Assembly (NCBI GenBank): GCA_046297835.1
Contig: JBKBHI010000002.1
Location: 1-64,000, forward strand
DNA length: 64,000 bases
From: CAMAVH01 sp046297835
GTDB lineage: Bacteria > Pseudomonadota > Alphaproteobacteria > SMXQ01
Direction of reading: 5' to 3'
The notes under the pieces are model-generated. The model was not told the origin of the DNA and searched no databases. It was given only the letters and a program-made list of their open reading frames with translations. This document shows positions 14,950 through 24,089 of the stretch, one piece after another. The number at the start of each line of letters is the position of its first letter. The stretch's first letter is position 1. Position numbers and translations under genes: made by a program.

Positions 14950-17787
14950 ATGGACGATCTGCTGCAAGAATTTCTCACCGAGGCCGCCGAAAACCTGGCG
15001 ATTCTCGACGTCGAGCTCGTCAAGTTCGAACGCGATCCGAACGACGTCGAAATTCTCAAGAACATCTTCCGCCTCGTGCACACGATCAAAGGCACCTGCG
15101 GCTTTCTCGGCCTGTCGCGCCTCGAATCGGTGGCCCACGCTGGCGAAAACGTGCTCGGCAAGTTCCGCGACGGCGAGCTGACCGTCACGCCGCCCGCCGT
15201 CACCCTGATCCTGCGCTGCCTCGATTGCATCCGCGGCATCCTCTCCGCGCTCGAAGACGCCGGTCAGGAGCCGGCCGGCGACGACGCCGCGCTGATCGCC
15301 GAACTGAACGCTCTCGCCGCCGGCGAAGCGCCCGCTCTGGCCGCCGCCGAGACGCCCGCTGATTCGAGCGCCACCGACGCGCTGAACGACGATCAGGGGC
15401 CAGTGCTCAACGAGCACGGCTTCCCGGTCGCCGCCGAACTGCTCGCCGAAGTCGCCCAGGCCCTCGCCGCCCAAGGCTTCCCCGCCGACGACGCCGATGC
15501 CGACCGCCGCGCCAAGGAAACCGCTGCCGAGGAGGCCATGCTCGCCATGATGGCGACGGAAGACGCCGCCGCGCCGGCGCAAGCCGCCGTTGCCGCCGCG
15601 CCGCCGCCGCCCGCGGCCGTCGCCGCGAGCGCGCCGGCCCCCGTCGGCGAACCCAAGGATTCCGCCGTCGCCGCCGCTTCGATCCGTGTCGGCGTCGAGA
15701 TTCTCGAAAACCTGATGACGCTGGTCAGCGAGCTGGTGCTGACCCGCAACCAGCTGCTGCAGATGGTGCGCGGCCGCGAGGACAGCGAGTTCAAGACGCC
15801 GCTGCAACGCCTCAGCCTGATCACCACAGAGCTGCAGGAAGGCGTGATGAAGAGCCGCATGCAGCCGATCGGCAACGCCTGGTCGAAGCTGCCGCGCATC
15901 GTCCGCGACCTGTCGGTCGAACTCGGCAAGAAGGTCGAGCTCGTCATGCAGGGCGCCGAGACCGAGCTCGACCGTCAGCTGCTCGAATTGATCAAAGACC
16001 CGCTCACCCACATGGTGCGCAATTCGGTCGATCACGGCCTGGAAGCCAGCAACCAGGACCGCCTCGCCGCCGGCAAGAGCGAGGTCGGCAAGATCACGCT
16101 GAAGGCCTACCATGAAGGCGGCCATATCATCATCTCGATCGCCGACGATGGCCGCGGCCTGAACGCCGAGAAGATCCGCGCCAAGGCGCTGGCCAACGGC
16201 CTGGCGAGCGAAGCCGAGCTGCAGACGATGAGCGATCATCAGCTCTACCAGTTCATCTTCCGCGCCGGCTTCTCGACCGCCGAGAAAGTCACCAACGTCT
16301 CGGGTCGCGGCGTCGGCATGGACGTGGTTCGCAGCAACATCGAGAAGATCGGCGGCACCATCGAGCTGCGCTCGGCGCCCGCCAAGGGCACGATTTTCAC
16401 GATCAAGATCCCGCTGACCCTGGCCATCGTTTCGGCGCTCGTCGTCGAATGCGCCAAGCAGCGTTTCGCCATCCCGCAGATCAACGTGCTCGAACTGGTG
16501 CGCGCCTCGCGCAACAGCGAGGCCCGCATCGAGGAGATCAACCACTCGCCGGTGCTGCGCCTGCGCGACCGCCTGCTGCCGCTGGTCTCCCTCAACCGCC
16601 TCCTCAGGATCGAGGAGGACGGCGCGACGCTCGACGCGGACGAAAGCCGCTCGATCGTCATCGCCCAGGTCGGCAACGTGAAGTTCGGCATGATCGTCGA
16701 TCGCGTGTTCGATACGGAAGAAATCGTCGTCAAGCCGGTCTCGCCGCTGATGCGCAGCCTGACCGTCTATTCCGGCAACACCATTCTCGGCGACGGCAAC
16801 GTCATCATGATCCTCGACCCGCACGGCATCGCCGACTCGCTCGGCAACGCGCAACTCGAAGAAACTCAAGCGGCGGAAACGGCCAAGCTGCACACCAGCG
16901 AGACCACCGCCTCGTTCCTGCTGTTCCGCGCCGGCGGCCAGGAGGTCAAGGCGATCCCGCTCGGCCTGGTCACGCGCATCGAGCGCGTGCCCGCAGCCAG
17001 CGCCGAATACACCCAGGGCCGCTACGTCGTGCAGTATCGCGACCACCTCATGCCGCTGGTGCCGTTCGACGAGACCCAAGACTGGCAGAAGAACGAGACC
17101 TATTCGGTCCTGGTCTTCACCGAGAAGGACCGTTCGGTCGGCCTCGTCGTCGACGCCATCGTCGACATCGTCGAAGACCGCATGGACATCGCCCTGACCG
17201 CCAACCAGCCCGGCCTGCTCGGCAGCGCGGTGATCGCCGGCAAGGCGATCGACGTGATCGACGCCGGCCACTTCCTCACCCTCGGCTTCCACGACTGGTT
17301 CGGCGGAGTCGGCCACGGCGACGCCGCGCCGTCCGACCGCCGCGAGGTGCTGCTGGTCGACGACAGCCTGTTCTTCCGCAACCTGATGACGCCTTACCTC
17401 TCGGCCGCCGGCTGGAAAGTCACCGCCTGCAAAGACGCCGAGGAGGCGCTGAAGCTGCGCGAAACGGGGCGGAAATTCTCGGTGATCGTCAGCGACATCG
17501 AGATGCCGGGGCTCGACGGCATGGAGTTCGCCCGCAACGTCAAGGCCGACCCGCGTTGGCGCGCGACGCCGTTCGTCGCCCTCTCGGCCCTCGCCACCCA
17601 GGGCATCGTCGAGAAGAGCTACGACGCCGGCTGCGACCACTACGTCGCCAAGTCGAACCGCGAGGAGCTGCTGCGCACCATGAACCAGGCGGTCGCCAAC
17701 GCCGTCTCGATCGAAGTGCGCAACAGCCCGACGCCAGGCCCGCAGGCCGCCCATAACCTGCAGCCCGGCGCTTGGCGCGCCGCCTGA
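14950..17787 (+). CDS. cheA: Hybrid chemotaxis histidine kinase CheA with C-terminal receiver
   Basis: A 945-residue kinase. Domain order: Hpt (about 1-105) with phospho-acceptor H44 in LVHTIKGTCGFLG; a long Ala/Pro-rich linker (about 110-235) in place of a clear CheY-binding P2; the dimerisation helix pair (ENLMTLVSELVLTRNQLLQM); the ATPase domain with N-box HMVRNSVDHGLE, DDGRGL and GRGVGMD; two CheW-like domains (about 495-640 and 650-780); and a receiver (about 798-925) with the acceptor Asp in SDIEMPGLDG. The fused receiver may act as a phosphate sink or switch. The gene lies between cheW and cheY in a tightly spaced operon. Confidence 0.95.
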   Translation: MDDLLQEFLTEAAENLAILDVELVKFERDPNDVEILKNIFRLVHTIKGTCGFLGLSRLESVAHAGENVLGKFRDGELTVTPPAVTLILRCLDCIRGILSALEDAGQEPAGDDAALIAELNALAAGEAPALAAAETPADSSATDALNDDQGPVLNEHGFPVAAELLAEVAQALAAQGFPADDADADRRAKETAAEEAMLAMMATEDAAAPAQAAVAAAPPPPAAVAASAPAPVGEPKDSAVAAASIRVGVEILENLMTLVSELVLTRNQLLQMVRGREDSEFKTPLQRLSLITTELQEGVMKSRMQPIGNAWSKLPRIVRDLSVELGKKVELVMQGAETELDRQLLELIKDPLTHMVRNSVDHGLEASNQDRLAAGKSEVGKITLKAYHEGGHIIISIADDGRGLNAEKIRAKALANGLASEAELQTMSDHQLYQFIFRAGFSTAEKVTNVSGRGVGMDVVRSNIEKIGGTIELRSAPAKGTIFTIKIPLTLAIVSALVVECAKQRFAIPQINVLELVRASRNSEARIEEINHSPVLRLRDRLLPLVSLNRLLRIEEDGATLDADESRSIVIAQVGNVKFGMIVDRVFDTEEIVVKPVSPLMRSLTVYSGNTILGDGNVIMILDPHGIADSLGNAQLEETQAAETAKLHTSETTASFLLFRAGGQEVKAIPLGLVTRIERVPAASAEYTQGRYVVQYRDHLMPLVPFDETQDWQKNETYSVLVFTEKDRSVGLVVDAIVDIVEDRMDIALTANQPGLLGSAVIAGKAIDVIDAGHFLTLGFHDWFGGVGHGDAAPSDRREVLLVDDSLFFRNLMTPYLSAAGWKVTACKDAEEALKLRETGRKFSVIVSDIEMPGLDGMEFARNVKADPRWRATPFVALSALATQGIVEKSYDAGCDHYVAKSNREELLRTMNQAVANAVSIEVRNSPTPGPQAAHNLQPGAWRAA

Positions 17788-17813
17788 GCCGATCCGAGCA
17801 CGAGGACAGACCG

Positions 17814-18203
17814 ATGAACGCCGCGCCGCAAAACCTGACCTGCCTTCTGGTCGACGACTCCAGCACGATCCGCACCATCGTGCGGCCGATGCTGATCAAT
17901 CTCGGCTGCCGCGTCACCGAGGCGGCCGACGGCCAGCAGGCGCTCGACGCCTGCAAGAAGGAGCTGCCGGTCGCCATCCTGCTCGACTGGAACATGCCGG
18001 TGATGAACGGCCTCGACTTCCTCAAGGCGCTGCGCGCGAGCCCCGGCGGCGACAAGCCGACCGTGATCTTCTGCACCACCGAGAACGACATTTCTCGCAT
18101 CACCGCCGCCATCGAAGCCGGCGCCAACGAATACATCATGAAGCCGTTCGACCAGGACATCTTGCGCAGCAAGTTCCTGCAGGTCGGCCTGATCGGCGAA
18201 TAG
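17814..18203 (+). CDS. cheY: CheY-like response regulator (first copy)
   Basis: A 129-residue single receiver domain. Acidic pair VDDSS, acceptor Asp in LLDWNMPVMNG, conserved Thr in FCTTEND and Lys in IMKPF are all present. It is phosphorylated by CheA and acts on the flagellar motor or as a sink. The start at 17814 follows GAGGACAG; the frame extending to 17772 overlaps cheA and is not supported. It lies 26 bp after cheA. A second cheY lies 2.2 kb downstream in the same operon, so one may drive the motor and one may drain phosphate. Confidence 0.94.
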   Translation: MNAAPQNLTCLLVDDSSTIRTIVRPMLINLGCRVTEAADGQQALDACKKELPVAILLDWNMPVMNGLDFLKALRASPGGDKPTVIFCTTENDISRITAAIEAGANEYIMKPFDQDILRSKFLQVGLIGE

Positions 18204-18241
18204 CCGACCGACCGCCCAGCAACGAACGGATCAGCATCCCG

Positions 18242-19393
18242 ATGGACCCCATGCCCACCGCCGCCGCCAAACTGCCGCCCGAGCGCTCGGCTCCCGCGAA
18301 CAAAATCCGCGTGATGGTCGTCGACGACTCCGCCGTCATCCGCGGCCTCTTGCAGCGGATCATGGCGACCGACGCCGCCATCGAAGTGGTCGCGTCCGCC
18401 TCCAACGGGCAATCGGCCATCCAGATGCTGCGCACCCACGACATCCAAGTCGTCGTGCTCGATATCGAAATGCCGATCATGGACGGGCTTTCCGCCCTGC
18501 CCCAGCTCCTCGAGATCGACCCCGACCTCAAGGTCATCGTCGCCTCGACCCTGACCCAGCGCAACGCCGAGATCAGCCTCAAGGCGCTCGAGCTCGGCGC
18601 GTCGGACTATCTGCCCAAGCCGACCAGCCCGCGCGAGATCAACGCCGACGGCGCGTTCCACCGCGAGCTGCTGTCGAAAATCCGCTCGCTCGCCAGCCGG
18701 CCGCGCCTGCTGCCGCGCCGCGCGCCCGCGGCGGCCGGCCAGACCGCCTCGTCCGCGCCGCGCGCCCTGCCGGCCAAACGGCCGGTCGTGCTGCGCAAGG
18801 CGACCGGGGCCGTGCCCGCCGTCCTCGCCATCGGCTCATCGACCGGCGGCCCGCAAGCCTTGTTCACCCTGCTGCGCGCCCTGCCCAAGACGCTCAGCGT
18901 GCCGGTGCTCATCACCCAGCACATGCCGCGCCTGTTCACCTCGATCCTGGCGCAACACATCACGCGCAACTGCGGCCAGACCTGCGCCGAGGGCGTCGAC
19001 GGCGAGCTCGTGCAAAAGGGCCGCATCTATCTCGCGCCGGGCGATCGCCACATGATCGTCGAGGCCAAGGGCGGCAAACCCGCGATCCGCCTGACCGAAG
19101 ACCCGCCCGAGAATTTCTGCCGCCCGTCGGTCGATCCGATGTTCCGCAGCCTGGCCGCCGTCTACGGCGCCAACGTGCTCGGCGTCATCCTCACCGGCAT
19201 GGGCAGCGACGGGCTGAACGGCGGCAAGCAGCTGATCGCCGCCGGCGGCAACCTGCTCGCCCAGGACGAGGCCACCAGCGTCGTCTGGGGCATGCCCGGC
19301 GCGGTCGCCACCGCCGGCCTGTGCGCCGCGGTGCTGCCGATCGCCGACATCGCGCCTCATGTCGCCAACCTTCTGCCCAAGGTGACGCCATGA
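18242..19393 (+). CDS. cheB: Chemotaxis protein-glutamate methylesterase CheB
   Basis: A 383-residue enzyme that removes methyl groups from, and deamidates, receptors during adaptation. The N-terminal receiver (about 20-140) has VDDSAVIRG and the acceptor Asp in VLDIEMPIMDG. After a Pro/Ala/Arg linker comes the methylesterase domain with the catalytic Ser in IGSSTGGPQA, His in ITQHMP and Asp in LTGMGSDGLNG. The stop codon overlaps the start of cheR (ATGA), indicating translational coupling of the two adaptation enzymes. An alternative start at 18251 would shorten it by three residues. Confidence 0.96.
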   Translation: MDPMPTAAAKLPPERSAPANKIRVMVVDDSAVIRGLLQRIMATDAAIEVVASASNGQSAIQMLRTHDIQVVVLDIEMPIMDGLSALPQLLEIDPDLKVIVASTLTQRNAEISLKALELGASDYLPKPTSPREINADGAFHRELLSKIRSLASRPRLLPRRAPAAAGQTASSAPRALPAKRPVVLRKATGAVPAVLAIGSSTGGPQALFTLLRALPKTLSVPVLITQHMPRLFTSILAQHITRNCGQTCAEGVDGELVQKGRIYLAPGDRHMIVEAKGGKPAIRLTEDPPENFCRPSVDPMFRSLAAVYGANVLGVILTGMGSDGLNGGKQLIAAGGNLLAQDEATSVVWGMPGAVATAGLCAAVLPIADIAPHVANLLPKVTP

Positions 19394-20310
19394 ACGACAG
19401 CGAGCTCGATTTCATGGCCGCCCTGCTCAAGCAGAGTTCCGGCCTGATCGTCAGCAAGGACAAGGTCTATCTGCTGGAGAACCGCCTCGCGCCGATCGCG
19501 CGCCTGCACGGCTTCAGCGGCCTGACCACGCTCATCGAGGCGCTGCGCGGCAAGCCCGCCGCGGCGCTGGTCGAGGACGTCGTCGAAGCGATGACGACCA
19601 ACGAATCCTTCTTCTTCCGCGACGGCAAGCCGTTCGACCTGTTCCGCGACAAAGTGCTGCCCGACCTGATCGCCAAGCGCGCCGGGACCAAGACCCTGCG
19701 CGTCTGGTGCGCGGCGGCTTCGACCGGTCAGGAACCCTACAGCCTGGCGATGATCCTGAAAGAGAAAGCCGCGCAGCTCGCCGGCTGGAAGATCCAGATC
19801 GTCGGCACCGATATCTCGCGCAAGGCGCTCGACCGCGCCAAAGCCGGCATCTACAGCCAGTTCGAAGTGCAGCGCGGCCTGCCGGTGCAGATGCTGGTCA
19901 AATATTTCGAGAAGCAGGGCGACGTCTGGCAGGTCAAGCCGGACATCCGCGCCATGGTCGAGTACCGCAACTTCAACCTGCTGCACGACCTCAAGGCGCT
20001 CGGCCAGTTCGACGTCGTCTTCTGCCGCAACGTGCTGATCTATTTCGACCTGCCGACCAAGGAGCGCGTGCTCGAAGGCATCAGCAAGGTCATGACGGCG
20101 GACGGCTCGCTGTTCCTCGGCGGCGCCGAGACGGTGTTCGGCGTCAGCAACCTGTTCAAGCCGGCCGACGGCCTGCACGGCCTCTATTGCCGCGCCGCCG
20201 CGCCGGCCGTGACGTCCAGCGTCGCGCCGGCCGCGCCGCTCGCCGCACCGATCGCCGCCAAACCCGTTCTGCCCTTGCGCCCGCTCGCCGCCGGCGCGCG
20301 CGGCACCTGA
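19390..20310 (+). CDS. cheR: Chemotaxis protein methyltransferase CheR
   Basis: A 306-residue S-adenosylmethionine-dependent methyltransferase that methylates receptor glutamates. It has the N-terminal helical CheR domain, then the SAM-binding fold with RVWCAAASTGQEPYSLAMIL and the later FDVVFCRNVLIYFD motif. The C-terminus is a short Ala/Pro-rich tail. The start at 19390 overlaps the cheB stop by 4 bp, so translation is probably coupled. Confidence 0.96.
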   Translation: MNDSELDFMAALLKQSSGLIVSKDKVYLLENRLAPIARLHGFSGLTTLIEALRGKPAAALVEDVVEAMTTNESFFFRDGKPFDLFRDKVLPDLIAKRAGTKTLRVWCAAASTGQEPYSLAMILKEKAAQLAGWKIQIVGTDISRKALDRAKAGIYSQFEVQRGLPVQMLVKYFEKQGDVWQVKPDIRAMVEYRNFNLLHDLKALGQFDVVFCRNVLIYFDLPTKERVLEGISKVMTADGSLFLGGAETVFGVSNLFKPADGLHGLYCRAAAPAVTSSVAPAAPLAAPIAAKPVLPLRPLAAGARGT

Positions 20311-20360
20311 CACGACCGCCCCGCCATATCACGCCCGACACGAGAGACCAGGAGCCCACG

Positions 20361-20753
20361 ATGACCGTCAACCGCAACATCCGAATTTTGATCGTCGACG
20401 ATTACGCGACGATGCTGCGCATCCTGCGCAACCTGCTCAAGCAGCTCGAGTTCGGCAACGTCGACGACGCGAGCGACGGCGAGGCCGCACTGCTCAAGCT
20501 GCAGCAGAACGGCGGCAATTACGACCTGATCATCTCCGATTGGAACATGGCGCCGATGACCGGCATCGACTTCCTGAAGAAGGTGCGGGCCGACGACAAG
20601 TTCAAGCACATCCCCTTCATCATGGTGACGGCGGAGAGCAAGGCGGAGAACGTGGTCGCGGCCAAGCAGGCCGGCGTGTCGAACTACATCGTCAAGCCGT
20701 TCAACGCCGAAACCCTGAAAATGAAAATGTCGAGCGTGCTCGGCCCGCTCTGA
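20361..20753 (+). CDS. cheY: CheY-like response regulator (second copy)
   Basis: A 130-residue receiver domain with VDDYATMLRI, acceptor Asp in IISDWNMAPMTG, Thr in MVTAES and Lys in IVKPFN. It closely resembles motor-binding CheY proteins (DWNM and VTAE motifs). A strong AGGAGC ribosome binding site lies 9 bp before the ATG. Its position next to cheZ suggests that this copy is the phosphatase's main substrate. Confidence 0.95.
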   Translation: MTVNRNIRILIVDDYATMLRILRNLLKQLEFGNVDDASDGEAALLKLQQNGGNYDLIISDWNMAPMTGIDFLKKVRADDKFKHIPFIMVTAESKAENVVAAKQAGVSNYIVKPFNAETLKMKMSSVLGPL

Positions 20754-20804
20754 GGCATTCGCCCGGACGGACAGAGCCCCGTAACCCAGTCATCGAGAAC
20801 GGTC

Positions 20805-21386
20805 ATGGCGCAGAACAATTTGCAAATCGACGACGCCCACGACTATCTGCAGAAGGTCATCGAATCCCTGCGCGGCCTCGACCGCCGCGAGAAGGGGCCG
20901 ATGGTCACCATCCTCGAATACATCTCCGGCTACATCCGCGAATCGCGCGAGGAGATCAAAGCCCTCCGCCATGACGAGAACGGCGTGCCCATCGCCACCG
21001 CCGCCGACGAGCTCGAAGAGATCGTCAGCGAGGCGATGAACGCGACGAACCGGATCATGAGCGCCGCCGAGGCCATCGAGGAGGTCGCCGGACAGGTGGG
21101 CGACGGCCCGGCTGACCGCTTGCGCCAGGAAGCGACCAACATCTACGAGGCCTGCACCTTCCAGGACATCACCGGCCAGCGCATCACCAAGGTGGTGCGC
21201 ACGCTGCAGAGCATCGAGAAGCGTGTCAACGCGCTCGCGTTGGTTTGCGGCGCCGATCTCCACGTCGACAAGCCGGCGGACGAAAACAAGAAGAGCGACG
21301 ACGAAAAGCTGCTCAACGGCCCAGCCCTCTCCGGCGGCGCCAAGACGCAGGACGAGATCGACGCGCTGTTCGACAGCCTGAACTGA
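20805..21386 (+). CDS. cheZ: CheY-P phosphatase CheZ
   Basis: A 193-residue, mostly helical protein. The conserved helix TFQDITGQRITKVVRTLQ contains the phosphatase DxxxQ motif. The extreme C-terminus, TQDEIDALFDSLN, is the CheY-binding peptide, joined by a Lys/Asp-rich flexible linker. It speeds dephosphorylation of CheY-P. It lies 51 bp after the second cheY and 14 bp before an uncharacterised gene. Confidence 0.93.
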   Translation: MAQNNLQIDDAHDYLQKVIESLRGLDRREKGPMVTILEYISGYIRESREEIKALRHDENGVPIATAADELEEIVSEAMNATNRIMSAAEAIEEVAGQVGDGPADRLRQEATNIYEACTFQDITGQRITKVVRTLQSIEKRVNALALVCGADLHVDKPADENKKSDDEKLLNGPALSGGAKTQDEIDALFDSLN

Positions 21387-21400
21387 CAGGCGGGCGGGAC

Positions 21401-22459
21401 ATGCCCACGGCCGTCGTTCGCAGCGCCGCAGCGCGCTCGATCTTCGAGGCCGAGCGCGATGCCCTGCATATCCTGCCGCTGTCGATCGTACCGCTGCAGA
21501 CCCAAGTGCTGAAGCATGCCCGGCTGATCAAGAACTCGCGTCTCGACACGGTCATCGAGCTGTTCGCCGACGACCATTCCGGCAGCGGGCAGGTCGACGT
21601 CGCCAAGCTCGGCAAGCTGTTCGGCTGGCCGGACACGCCGCGGCATCCCGACTGGGCGCTGATCTGGAAGCTCGCCGGCATGACGAGCTTCGACGTCTAC
21701 AGCCTGCGCATCCTGTTTCGCGAGCACGGCATTCCGCTCGCCGAAGGCTCGGCGCTACGGCTATCGCAGGAGAAGGTTCAGGAACTGTCGCCCTATATGG
21801 CGTCCTTCACGCGGCCGCTGCTGCAAGAGATTTTCGGCAACGACGAGATCCCCGTCGACGATTTCAACGACATGCTCGGCATGTTCCGCAATCCCGACGT
21901 GCGCAAAGTGCAGGAGCGCCTGCAGCTCATGTCGGACAAGCTCGGCATCGGCGTGCTCGACATCCCGAACTTCCTCGAGGATTACGCCGACATTTTCCTG
22001 TCGCTGTCCTACTACCGGCAATGCCTCGACGCCATCGTGCCCACGATCGACGACTTCCTAAACTCGATGGACGACTTCAACAACTACATGCAGCTGCGCA
22101 ACGACGAGAAGCTCATCATGTCGTGTCGCAACATCCGCGAGAAGATCAACGAATCGCTGTCGGCCATCACCGGCCGCTTCGAGAGCTTCGAGCGGAGCAC
22201 CAAAGACATGTGGCGCGATCTCAGCGCCGAGCGCTTCCGCAAGCTGGAAAAGCACATCAAGAGCTACCACACCTCGACCGGGGGCGTGCTCTGCGCGCTC
22301 AGCGTCAAGATGCAGGCGTGGAACCGCAAATTCCCGGTGAAGAATGCCGGCAGCCCGACGCGGCGCGCCGAGTTCGTCATGTCCGAGATGCTGCAGGGCA
22401 TCGACCGGATCGAGAAGATCGACGTCTCGACCCAGCTGCTCTCGGCGATCGACGCCTGA
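21401..22459 (+). CDS. Uncharacterised last gene of the chemotaxis operon
   Basis: A 352-residue protein with no signal peptide or membrane helix; the sequence looks largely alpha-helical and rich in charged residues. Recognisable stretches include LFADDHSGSGQVDVAKLGKL, which mildly recalls an EF-hand-like loop, and MQLRNDEKLIMSCRNIREKI. I know of no assigned function. It starts 14 bp after cheZ, in the same direction, and ends the operon, so it is probably co-transcribed and acts in chemotaxis, for example with CheZ or at the array. The start at 21401 is preferred over the upstream frame that runs antiparallel to no known domain. Confidence 0.85.
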   Translation: MPTAVVRSAAARSIFEAERDALHILPLSIVPLQTQVLKHARLIKNSRLDTVIELFADDHSGSGQVDVAKLGKLFGWPDTPRHPDWALIWKLAGMTSFDVYSLRILFREHGIPLAEGSALRLSQEKVQELSPYMASFTRPLLQEIFGNDEIPVDDFNDMLGMFRNPDVRKVQERLQLMSDKLGIGVLDIPNFLEDYADIFLSLSYYRQCLDAIVPTIDDFLNSMDDFNNYMQLRNDEKLIMSCRNIREKINESLSAITGRFESFERSTKDMWRDLSAERFRKLEKHIKSYHTSTGGVLCALSVKMQAWNRKFPVKNAGSPTRRAEFVMSEMLQGIDRIEKIDVSTQLLSAIDA

Positions 22460-22468
22460 CGGACGGCG

Positions 22469-22891
22469 CTACTTCGCGAATAGCTGCGACAGGTCGGCGA
22501 ACGCCTTGAACTCCAGCGCGTTGCCCGCCGGATCGAGGAAGAACATCGTCGCCTGCTCGCCGACCTGGCCCTTGAAACGGATGGTCGGCTCGATCACGAA
22601 TTTGACGCCGCCGGCGCGCAGCCGCTCGGCCAGCGCCTGCCAATCGCCCATCTCCAGCACGACGCCGAAGTGCGGCACCGGCACGTCATGCCCGTCGACC
22701 GGATTGTGGATTTTCTCGCCGGCCTTCTTGGCCGGATCCAGATGCGCGACGATCTGATGACCGAACAGGTCGAAATCGATCCAGCTTTCGGAGCTGCGTC
22801 CCTCCGGACAGCGCATGACGCCGCCGTAAAAGCGGCGGGCGGCGGCGAGATCGTCGACGGGAAAGGCGATGTGGAACGGACGCAGGCTCAT
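22469..22891 (-). CDS. VOC-family (glyoxalase/dioxygenase-like) protein
   Basis: A 139-residue single vicinal-oxygen-chelate protein. Paired beta-alpha-beta modules are seen, beginning FHIAFPVDDLAAARRFYGGV, and ending FFLDPAGNALEFKAF with the candidate metal ligand Glu. GGAGAGAG precedes the ATG at 22891; the longer frame is not family-like. It is convergent with the chemotaxis operon and divergent from a LysR regulator, which may control it. The substrate is unknown: lactoylglutathione lyase-like, dioxygenase-like and resistance proteins all share this fold. Confidence 0.85.
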   Translation of the reverse strand: MSLRPFHIAFPVDDLAAARRFYGGVMRCPEGRSSESWIDFDLFGHQIVAHLDPAKKAGEKIHNPVDGHDVPVPHFGVVLEMGDWQALAERLRAGGVKFVIEPTIRFKGQVGEQATMFFLDPAGNALEFKAFADLSQLFAK

Positions 22892-22913
22892 GGCTCTCTC
22901 CAAGAAGGGCCAC

Positions 22914-22979
22914 CCCATAGGCGCTGGGTGGTTTGTCCGGCAGTTTAAGGCCCCCCGCCCCCTATGCCTATGGGCGGGG
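22914..22979. promoter_or_regulatory. Inverted repeats in VOC/LysR divergent region
   Basis: CCCATAGGC (22914-22922) and GCCTATGGG (22966-22974) form a perfect 9-bp inverted repeat 43 bp apart. CCCCGCCC (22953-22960) and GGGCGGGG (22972-22979) form an overlapping hairpin. They sit in the divergent promoter region of the VOC and LysR genes, where a LysR-type regulator would be expected to bind. Confidence 0.5.
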
Positions 22980-23070
22980 CAGCCGCCCACCTGCCGGGCA
23001 GCGGCGAAATTTCCGACTCGGCATGAGCCTGGCGCATGAATACTATCCTGTCATATTGGCTCCTGATGGG

Positions 23071-24084
23071 ATGTCTGCCGTGCCGCAAGCCTCGTCTTTA
23101 CGCCGCCGTTTGCCGCCCTTGAGCTCGCTGCGCGCTTTCGAGGCGGCCGCGCGCCATATGAGTTTCAGTCATGCGGCGACGGAATTGAACGTCACCCAGG
23201 GGGCGATCAGCCGCCAGATCAAGACGCTGGAGGAGTACCTCGGCGTCACCCTGTTCCGCCGCCTGCCGCGCGCCCTGGAGCTGACCGACGACGGCCAGCA
23301 GTATCTCACCCACGTCCATCACGCCTTCGAGCAGCTCTACCGCGCCACCGAGGCGATCCTCGACGGCCGGCGCACAGTGACGCTCAACGCCAACGTGCTG
23401 CCGACCTTCGCCATGCGCTGGCTGATCCCGCGCCTGCCGCAGTTCACCGCCGCACACCCGTCCATCGAGGTCCGCATGGTCACTTCGATCAAGCCGGCCG
23501 ACTTCCGCCTGGAGGACAACGACATCGCCATCCGCGTCGGCCCCGGCCTGCCCGGGCCCGAGGGTCGCGCGCCGTCGCCGATCGACATCGTCATGACCAA
23601 CGACTGGTCCGACGTGCGCGCCGTGCCGCTGCTGCCGGACGAGCTGATCGTCGTCTGCGCGCCGCAGCTGATCGACGGCGGCTCAACGTCCGGGCCGCCG
23701 ATCCACGCGCCGGCCGATCTCGCGCGCCACACGCTGCTGTCCACCGCCTCGCGCGAAAAAGCCTGGACCTATTGGGCGCGCATGATGGGCCTCGGCGAGA
23801 TCGAGCCCAAGGCCGCCGTCGCTTTCGGCCATTTCTTCATGACTGTGCAGGCCGCGGTCGAAGGCAAGGGCGTCGCCATCGTGCCGCGCATCCTGATCGA
23901 GAGCGAGCTGGAGTCGGGCACGCTGGTCACCCCGTTCGAGAACGCCAGCGTCGCCGCCGGCTCCTACTATCTGCTGTGCCGCGAAAGCCAATGGCAGACG
24001 CCGAAGGTCAGCAAATTCCGCGAATGGATCGTCGGCGAAGCGGCGCGGAATCAGCCCGGCGGCGATGCCGGAGCGAAATCCTAG
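23071..24084 (+). CDS. LysR-family transcriptional regulator (GcvA-like)
   Basis: A 337-residue regulator. The N-terminal winged helix-turn-helix reads LSSLRAFEAAARHMSFSHAA and continues VTQGAISRQIKTLEEYLG, followed by the linker and a periplasmic-binding-protein-like effector domain. The subgroup resembles GcvA/TrpI. The start at 23071 is chosen because the HTH begins at the usual distance; ATG 23023 is possible. It is divergent from the VOC gene at 22469 and convergent with an ABC permease gene 5 bp away. It is the only LysR regulator in the window and a candidate controller of cluster A, but that is unproven. Confidence 0.92.
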   Translation: MSAVPQASSLRRRLPPLSSLRAFEAAARHMSFSHAATELNVTQGAISRQIKTLEEYLGVTLFRRLPRALELTDDGQQYLTHVHHAFEQLYRATEAILDGRRTVTLNANVLPTFAMRWLIPRLPQFTAAHPSIEVRMVTSIKPADFRLEDNDIAIRVGPGLPGPEGRAPSPIDIVMTNDWSDVRAVPLLPDELIVVCAPQLIDGGSTSGPPIHAPADLARHTLLSTASREKAWTYWARMMGLGEIEPKAAVAFGHFFMTVQAAVEGKGVAIVPRILIESELESGTLVTPFENASVAAGSYYLLCRESQWQTPKVSKFREWIVGEAARNQPGGDAGAKS

Positions 24085-24089
24085 CCGGC

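Noticed and set aside
14398..17754. A 1118-residue open frame antisense to cheW and cheA
   Set aside because: It lies wholly opposite two clearly coded genes. Long antisense frames are expected at this GC content and codon bias, and the composition (Arg, Asp, His, Val-rich) matches no family.
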